From the NCBI GenBank assembly GCA_029974035.1, contig JARKQG010000049.1, positions 6,545-70,544 of the forward strand: a stretch of 64,000 bases of DNA, in the 5' to 3' direction. Position numbers and translations under genes: made by a program. This document shows, in pieces, positions 59,061 to 64,000 of this stretch (its first letter is position 1; the number at the start of each line of letters is the position of its first letter). The stretch comes from Eubacteriales bacterium. GTDB lineage: Bacteria; Bacillota_A; Clostridia; Christensenellales; Aristaeellaceae. The notes beneath the pieces were generated by a model, which was not told where the DNA came from, searched no databases, and worked only from the letters and a program-made list of their open reading frames with translations.

Positions 59061-60029
59061 ATGTCCAAGGTCGATTCGAAAAAGCTCAAATCCATACTGG
59101 GCAGCTACGGCATCATCTTCGTATTGATCCTGCTGGTGGCAGTGTTTGCGTCGCTGTCCCCGCGCTTCCTGCTTCCGGACAACATCTTCAACATCCTGCG
59201 GCAGGTGTCCATCGTGGGCATCATCTCCGTGGGCATGACCTTCGTGATGCTGACCGGCGGCATTGACCTGTCCTGCGGCTCCGTGGTGGGCGCCAGCTGC
59301 GTGGGCGCGGCCCTTTTGATGACCAAGGCCGGCATGCACCCGGTGCTGGCGTGCCTGGTGATGGTGGCCTTCGGCACCCTGCTGGGACTGGCCAACGCCT
59401 TTTTCATCTCTCAGCTCAAGGTGCCCCCCTTCATCGCCACCCTGGGCATGATGACCTCGGTGCGCGGCATCGCCTACATCATCACCGGCGGCCTGCCGGT
59501 CTTCGGCTTCAACCGCTCCTTCACGGTGCTGGGCCAGGGCTACTGGGGCGTGGTGCCCATTCCGGTCATCGTGATGCTCATCGTGTTCGCCTTCGGCATC
59601 GTCTTCCTCTCCAAGACCCGCCTGGGCCGCCACATCTACGGCGTGGGCGGCAACGAGGAGGCCTCGCGGCTGTCGGGCGTGCATGTGAAGAAGATCAAGT
59701 ACCTGGTGTACGGCCTGGCGGGCTTCATGAGCTCGCTGGCGGGCGTGGTGCTGCTGGCCCGCGTCAACTCCGGCCAGCCCAACGCCGGCGCCGGGTATGA
59801 AATGGACGTCATCACCGGCGTGGTGCTGGGCGGCGTCAGCATGTCGGGCGGCCAGGGCCGGCTGATCATGGTGGTGGTCGGCGTCATGATCATGGGCATC
59901 CTGACCAACGGCATGACCATGCTGACCATCAACGAATACGTGCAGCAGTTCGTCAAAGGCATGGTGCTCATCGGCGCCGTCGCGCTGGACAGCCTGATCA
60001 AGTCCCAGAAGGCCAAGCAGATCGTCTGA
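59061..60029 (+). CDS. CUT2 sugar ABC transporter permease (lyxose/mannose-type locus)
   Basis: A 322-residue BPD_transp_2 permease; ATAGGAGG precedes the gene and the frame begins MSKVDSKKLKS at ATG 59061. Family landmarks: FVMLTGGIDLSCGSVVG and GYEMDVITGVVLGGVSMSGG. About ten membrane segments. A homodimeric channel is expected. Confidence 0.93.
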   Translation: MSKVDSKKLKSILGSYGIIFVLILLVAVFASLSPRFLLPDNIFNILRQVSIVGIISVGMTFVMLTGGIDLSCGSVVGASCVGAALLMTKAGMHPVLACLVMVAFGTLLGLANAFFISQLKVPPFIATLGMMTSVRGIAYIITGGLPVFGFNRSFTVLGQGYWGVVPIPVIVMLIVFAFGIVFLSKTRLGRHIYGVGGNEEASRLSGVHVKKIKYLVYGLAGFMSSLAGVVLLARVNSGQPNAGAGYEMDVITGVVLGGVSMSGGQGRLIMVVVGVMIMGILTNGMTMLTINEYVQQFVKGMVLIGAVALDSLIKSQKAKQIV

Positions 60030-60064
60030 TCGCAAGGCGCATAGACAGATAGGAGGATTCCATC

Positions 60065-60745
60065 ATGAAACGTTCAGAGCTCAACCAGATCATGCGGGAT
60101 GCGGTGAAGTTCATCGCCTCCTTCAAGTTCGCGCTGCCGCCCTTCGTCACCTGGACGATGGACGAGTGGCAGACCAAAAACCACGAGTACGACGAGATCA
60201 AGGACAATATGCTGGGCTGGGACATCACGGACTTCGGGTCCGGGGATTTCCACAAGTGCGGCCTTCTGATGATCACGCTCAGGAACGGAAACTTCCATAA
60301 CCCCAAGTACGTGAAGCCCTACGCGGAAAAGCTGCTGATCTCCGAGGAGGGCCAGGTGACGCCCTACCACTTCCACTGGAAGAAGATGGAGGACATCATC
60401 AACCGCGGCGGCGGCACGCTGGTGGTGAAGTGCTACAACTCCGGTGAAAACGGCGAAAAACTGGATACCCCCGTCACCATCTTTATGGACGGCCGCGCCT
60501 TTGAGGTGCCCGCCGGCCAGCGCGTCGAGGTGCGCGTGGGCGAGAGCATCACCCTGCCCACCGGCCAGTACCACACCTTCTGGGCCGAGGGCGGCCCCTG
60601 CCTGATCGGCGAGGTGTCCAAGACCAACGACGACAACGTGGACAACCGCTTCTTTGACCCGGTGGGCCGCTTCCCCACCATCGAGGAGGACGAGCCCATC
60701 CTGTATCCGCTGTTCAGCGAATACCCCAACATGCCCGGGAAGTGA
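60065..60745 (+). CDS. D-lyxose/D-mannose ketol-isomerase family protein (cupin)
   Basis: A 226-residue cupin of the D-lyxose isomerase family (PF07385), which interconverts D-lyxose and D-xylulose and, in several members, D-mannose and D-fructose. Metal ligands are predicted as His102, His104, Glu109 (PYHFHWKKMED) and His170 (TGQYHTFWAEGG). KCGLLMITLRNG and NRFFDPVGRFPTIEEDE are family hallmarks. Length is typical. TAGGAGG precedes the ATG. Directly followed by a sugar kinase that could use the keto-sugar product. Confidence 0.9.
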   Translation: MKRSELNQIMRDAVKFIASFKFALPPFVTWTMDEWQTKNHEYDEIKDNMLGWDITDFGSGDFHKCGLLMITLRNGNFHNPKYVKPYAEKLLISEEGQVTPYHFHWKKMEDIINRGGGTLVVKCYNSGENGEKLDTPVTIFMDGRAFEVPAGQRVEVRVGESITLPTGQYHTFWAEGGPCLIGEVSKTNDDNVDNRFFDPVGRFPTIEEDEPILYPLFSEYPNMPGK

Positions 60746-60813
60746 CGAAGGCGGTCCGGGGGGCGCCCGCGGGTGCGGGCGGCCCCCGCCATTTTTGCGA
60801 GAGGTGATTCATT

Positions 60814-62298
60814 ATGGCGGTCATTGGCCTGGACGTCGGCACCACCGGCGTCAAGAGCACGGTGTTTGACGACCGTGCTCGGGTGATCGGCCACGCTTAT
60901 CGGGAGTACAACCTGATCGGCGAGCGCGAAGGGCGCTTTGAGCTGGACCCCGCCGAGCTGTGGATGAAGGCGAAGGCGGTGCTGAAGGAATCCGCCCAAA
61001 GCTGCGGCGAAAGCGTGAAGGCGATCTCGGTCACGTCCTTCGGCGAGTCCTTTGTGTGCCTGGACGAGGCGGATCAGCCCCTCGCCAACACCATGATCTA
61101 CATGGACAAGCGGGGCCTGGAGGAGTGCGGCGAGTACCGCGCGGCCCGGTCCGACCGGGAAATCTTCGCCGAGTGCGGCCAGTTTGTGGACCCGATGTTC
61201 GCGCTGTACAAGCTGCGCTGGATGCGAAAGCACCGGCCGGACATCCTGGAAAAGACCCGAAAGCTGTGCTTTATCGCGGACTACATGACCTATCGCCTGG
61301 GCGCGGCGCACAAGTGCGACTATTCGCTGGCGGCCCGGAGCGCCATGTTTAACGTCTTTACCAAGGCGTGGATCGACGCCGCCCTCGAGTTTTCCACCAT
61401 CGACCGGGCCATGCTGCCCGAGCCCGTGCCCAGCGGCAGCGTGGTGGGCGGCCTGAGCCGGGCCATGGCCCAGGAGCTGGGCATGCGCGAGGGCGCGAAG
61501 CTGATCGTCGCCGGGCACGACCAGGTGCTGGCCGCGCTGGGCAGCGGCGCCTGGGCGCCGGGCGACGTGGCCAACGGCATGGGCACCGTGGACTGCATCA
61601 CCGCCGTCATGCCCGGCGACCGCCTGAACCTGGACGCGCTGATGGAATACAATTTCCCGGTGGTGCCCTTCATGGACACCGGCGACTACGTGACCTACGC
61701 CTTCAACATGTCCGGCGGCTGCGCGATCAAGTGGTTTCGGGATGTGCTGGCCCGCGACCTGGCCGGACAGAGCGACGCCTACCGGATCCTGGACGATGAG
61801 GCCGGCGGCGCGCCCACGGGCATTCTCGTACTGCCCTACCTGGCCGGCGGCGGCACGCCCTACATGGACGGCGCCACCCCCGCCACCATCGCCGGGCTTC
61901 GGCTGGGCACCTCCCGGGGCGAGCTGTTCCGCGCGTTTCTGGAGGGTGAATCCTACGAAATGATGCTCAACATCGAGTGCCTGCGGTCCGTGGGCATCGA
62001 CATCCAAAAGGTCATCACCGTGGGCGGCGGCTCCAACTCGAAGCGCTGGATGCAGATTCGCGCCGACGTGTTTGACCGCCCGGTGTACCTGCCCGCCAAC
62101 AAGGAGGCCGGCACGCTGGCCGGCGCCATGCTGTGCTACGCCGCCACCGGCATCTATCCGTCCCTCCGGGCGGCGCAGGAGGCGATGGTGCGCTTTGACA
62201 AGGGCTTTACCCCCGACCCCAACCGGGCCCGCGCCTACCGCGCCCATTACGAGCGCTACAAAAAGTGCTACCGGCTGACAAAGGAACTGTTTGCCTAG
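60814..62298 (+). CDS. FGGY-family carbohydrate kinase (xylulokinase-like)
   Basis: A 494-residue sugar kinase. Phosphate-1 motif GLDVGTTGVKSTVFD at the N-terminus; VAGHDQVLAALGSGAW with the catalytic aspartate, and the adenosine motif ITVGGGSNSKRWMQI. Substrate is likely D-xylulose or another keto-sugar or polyol, given the isomerase upstream. GAGAGG precedes the start. The TAG stop (62296-62298) is part of the left arm of the inverted-repeat element that follows. Confidence 0.88.
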   Translation: MAVIGLDVGTTGVKSTVFDDRARVIGHAYREYNLIGEREGRFELDPAELWMKAKAVLKESAQSCGESVKAISVTSFGESFVCLDEADQPLANTMIYMDKRGLEECGEYRAARSDREIFAECGQFVDPMFALYKLRWMRKHRPDILEKTRKLCFIADYMTYRLGAAHKCDYSLAARSAMFNVFTKAWIDAALEFSTIDRAMLPEPVPSGSVVGGLSRAMAQELGMREGAKLIVAGHDQVLAALGSGAWAPGDVANGMGTVDCITAVMPGDRLNLDALMEYNFPVVPFMDTGDYVTYAFNMSGGCAIKWFRDVLARDLAGQSDAYRILDDEAGGAPTGILVLPYLAGGGTPYMDGATPATIAGLRLGTSRGELFRAFLEGESYEMMLNIECLRSVGIDIQKVITVGGGSNSKRWMQIRADVFDRPVYLPANKEAGTLAGAMLCYAATGIYPSLRAAQEAMVRFDKGFTPDPNRARAYRAHYERYKKCYRLTKELFA

Positions 62299-62460
62299 TC
62301 GTCCGCGAAGCCTAAGAACCGCGCTATGACCGGATCTTTTCCTGTCCGGCTGTGTCGCGCTCCGCTTGACGCAGCGCTGCTGCGCCTGCGCTCCGGTTCC
62401 GTGCCGGGCAGAAAAATCTCTGCGCCCTATCATCGGTTCTTAGACTTCGTGGACTACTAG
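62295..62460. repeat. 166-bp imperfect inverted-repeat element
   Basis: The outer 27 bases (62295-62321) and 62434-62460 are inverted complements at 24 of 27 positions. A second inner pair, around GGATCTTTTCC and GGCAGAAAAATC, extends the fold, so the whole element can form one long hairpin. It contains no ORF, starts and ends in CTAG, and separates the kinase from the mtlD-like gene. It looks like a small non-autonomous mobile element (MITE-like) or a structured processing element. Copies elsewhere in the genome would settle this. Confidence 0.7.
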
Positions 62461-62507
62461 CGCCGGGCCGCGGCGCCGGTTATAAATGAGAAAGGGAACA
62501 TGGATCC

Positions 62508-63650
62508 ATGAAAAAGGCTGTGATCTACGGAGCGGGCAACATCGGCCGGGGCTTTATCGGCCAGGTGTTTCATGACTCCGGCTACGAAGTGATCTTCATC
62601 GACGTCAACATGGAGGTCATCCATGCGCTGAACGCCCGGGGCGGGTACACCCTGCGCGTCGTGGGCAACGGCGAGGACGTCGACACCCTGATCGACAACG
62701 TCCGCGGCATCGACGGCCGCGACGCGGACGCGGTGGCGGACGCCATCGCCGGGGCCGACCTGATGGCCACCTCCATCGGAGTCAACGTGCTGCCCCGCAT
62801 CGCCGGCAACATCGCGGAGGGCATCCGCCGCCGCGCGGCGGCCGGCCGGCCCCCGCTCAATATTCTCCTGTGCGAAAACCTGATGAACGCGGCACACCAC
62901 GTGCGCGGCCTGCTGGCGCCCTATTTTCCGGGTGACCAGCGCGCGCTGCTTGACGGCACGGGCCTCGTCGAGGTCACCATCGGCCGCATGGTGCCCGCGC
63001 TGCCCAGGGAGCTTTCGGCGCTGGACCCCACGCTGATTCAGGTGGAGCGGTTCTGCACGCTGCCTGTGGACGAAAGCAAGTTCGTGGGCGAGGTGCCCGT
63101 GCTGGCCCACGCCGAATACGTGACGCCCTTCGCCGTCTGCGAGGAGAAGAAGCTCTACCTGCACAACATGAGCCACGCGCTGTGCGCGTACCTGGGCTAC
63201 CACAAGGGCTACACCTACCTGTGGGAGGCGGCCGAGGACGACGAAATTCGCGCGACGGCGTGGGACGCCATGAAAAACACCGCCGCGGCCATCGCGGAGG
63301 CCTTTTCGGCGGACGAGGGCGCCATTGCCGTCTTTGCGGAGGACCTGTTGGAGCGCTACCGCAACCGCCGGCTGGGCGACACCATCGAACGCGTCGCGAA
63401 GGACCCGCTGCGCAAGCTGCAGCCCTCCGACCGGCTGATCGGCGCCGTCAACCGCTGCAAGGCCCAGGGCAAGGATTATCGTTCCATCCTGCTGGGCGTG
63501 GCCGCGGCCCTTTCCTACCGCCCGGCGGAGGACCTCCAGGAGGCACTGAAAAAAGAAGGCGTCCCGGGCTTTCTGGCAAACCGCTGCGGCCTTGACGCGG
63601 CGGACATCCGCACGGTTGAAACCCTGCTGAAACAGTTCCCGTCCGCCTGA
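62508..63650 (+). CDS. mtlD: Mannitol-1-phosphate 5-dehydrogenase family protein
   Basis: A 380-residue NAD-dependent polyol-phosphate dehydrogenase. The nucleotide motif GAGNIGRGFIGQVF is at residues 8-21; CENLMNAAHHVRG, RMVPALP and YLHNMSHALCAYLGYHKGY are MtlD family motifs. MtlD oxidises mannitol-1-P to fructose-6-P; other members act on arabinitol phosphate. No mannitol phosphotransferase genes are present, so the polyol phosphate might come from the kinase upstream. AAAGGGA precedes the ATG. Confidence 0.85.
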   Translation: MKKAVIYGAGNIGRGFIGQVFHDSGYEVIFIDVNMEVIHALNARGGYTLRVVGNGEDVDTLIDNVRGIDGRDADAVADAIAGADLMATSIGVNVLPRIAGNIAEGIRRRAAAGRPPLNILLCENLMNAAHHVRGLLAPYFPGDQRALLDGTGLVEVTIGRMVPALPRELSALDPTLIQVERFCTLPVDESKFVGEVPVLAHAEYVTPFAVCEEKKLYLHNMSHALCAYLGYHKGYTYLWEAAEDDEIRATAWDAMKNTAAAIAEAFSADEGAIAVFAEDLLERYRNRRLGDTIERVAKDPLRKLQPSDRLIGAVNRCKAQGKDYRSILLGVAAALSYRPAEDLQEALKKEGVPGFLANRCGLDAADIRTVETLLKQFPSA

Positions 63651-64000
63651 AAACATCCGCGCAGCCCGAAGCCGTCGTTATGCTTTAATCGTTCCCGGCG
63701 GCGTGTACGCCGGGAACGGGATAGCGCCATCAGTGCGCACACTGGTGCTGCCGGAGTTTTTCCGCATCGGCCTCCGCATCCCCAGTCGCTTGGATGTTGT
63801 GGCACGCAGGCGGCTTGGGGAGCACGCGATCCCCCAGAATAGCAACTACGGAGAATAAACGTAAGCGTCAAATAACAGGGCGTCTAGCGGCATAGATCTT
63901 GGGCATCGGGGCTCCAAGGCATAAGACTGGATAAGAAGGCATCAGAATAGTGCCTGTCCGCGGAGGGCATGCGCTGAAGCAGGAATTTGAAGTACTGAAA
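63651..64000. other. Non-coding or degenerate region with one strong hairpin
   Basis: CGTTCCCGGCG and CGCCGGGAACG (63690-63700 and 63708-63718) make a perfect 11-bp stem with a seven-base loop, probably the 3' end signal of the mtlD transcript although no T-run follows. The remaining ~280 bases have visibly lower G+C than the genes, stops in all frames and no recognisable product. Confidence 0.6.

Noticed and set aside
63950..64000. Possible start of a gene at GTG 63950 reading VPVRGGHALKQEFEVLK
   Set aside because: Only 17 codons before the window end, poorly spaced AGAAGG and no recognisable motif.
1..64000. CRISPR arrays, tRNA or rRNA genes, prophage or IS transposases
   Set aside because: No regularly spaced repeats, no cloverleaf or rRNA-like segments and no transposase, integrase or phage structural motifs were seen in any frame.

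Overview
The window is G+C-rich DNA (about two thirds G+C by eye), densely coding, with strong GGAGG-type ribosome binding sites, frequent GTG and TTG starts and many ATGA gene overlaps. Its content suggests an anaerobic, carbohydrate-foraging member of the Bacillota (Clostridia-like): YesM/YesN-type two-component systems, ribose-type (CUT2) sugar ABC transporters, a glycyl radical enzyme with its activase, anaerobic cobalamin genes (cbiK, cbiL, cbiMNQO) and a cobalamin riboswitch. The genus cannot be fixed from sequence reading. None of the seven substrate-binding-type proteins has a lipobox cysteine, which is unusual for a monoderm.

Layout. 1-8.9 kb (+): rhamnose-type CUT2 transporter (ATPase, two permeases, binding protein), YesM-like kinase, a frameshifted YesN-like regulator, a URO-D superfamily protein and L-rhamnose mutarotase. 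9-11.6 kb (-): LytTR regulator and its GHKL kinase. 11.9-13.4 kb (+): cbiK and cbiL. 13.4-19.8 kb (-): hemA/precorrin-2-dehydrogenase fusion, hemC, cobA-hemD fusion, hemB and hemL, all behind a cobalamin riboswitch with two tandem terminators; this makes 5-aminolevulinate through to sirohydrochlorin. 19.8-20.9 kb (-): a methyltransferase-MarR fusion gene broken by an in-frame TGA. 21-25.1 kb (+): cbiMNQO cobalt transporter and a DMT transporter with a His-rich tail. 25.2-30.5 kb (-): GH31 alpha-glycosidase and a CUT1 sugar transporter, with a divergent YesM/YesN pair at 30.7-33.3 kb (+).

33.3-42.1 kb (-): binding-protein-like sensor, YesM kinase, YesN regulator, then a CUT2 transporter, a second URO-D-family protein and a small ORF. 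42.3-50.8 kb (-): a second CUT2 transporter with kinase, regulator, a membrane-anchored binding-protein-like sensor and an SDR dehydrogenase. 51-55.1 kb (-): an unassigned glycyl radical enzyme, its activase and an AraC regulator. 55.4-63.7 kb (+): LacI regulator, CUT2 transporter, D-lyxose/D-mannose isomerase-like protein, FGGY kinase, a 166-bp inverted-repeat element and a mannitol-1-phosphate dehydrogenase-like protein. The last ~350 bases contain no gene I can support.

How it fits together: the window is a chain of self-contained sugar-sensing, uptake and catabolic cassettes around a B12-supply locus. Two cassettes carry a second binding-protein-like gene next to the kinase and regulator, resembling the XylFII-LytS-YesN xylose sensing described in Clostridium. 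Direct repeats about 21 bp apart or pairs of heptamers lie just upstream of several transporter promoters, as expected for AraC-type regulators. Two URO-D-like proteins that lack the HemE active-site signature sit inside sugar operons, while the tetrapyrrole operon itself has no hemE.
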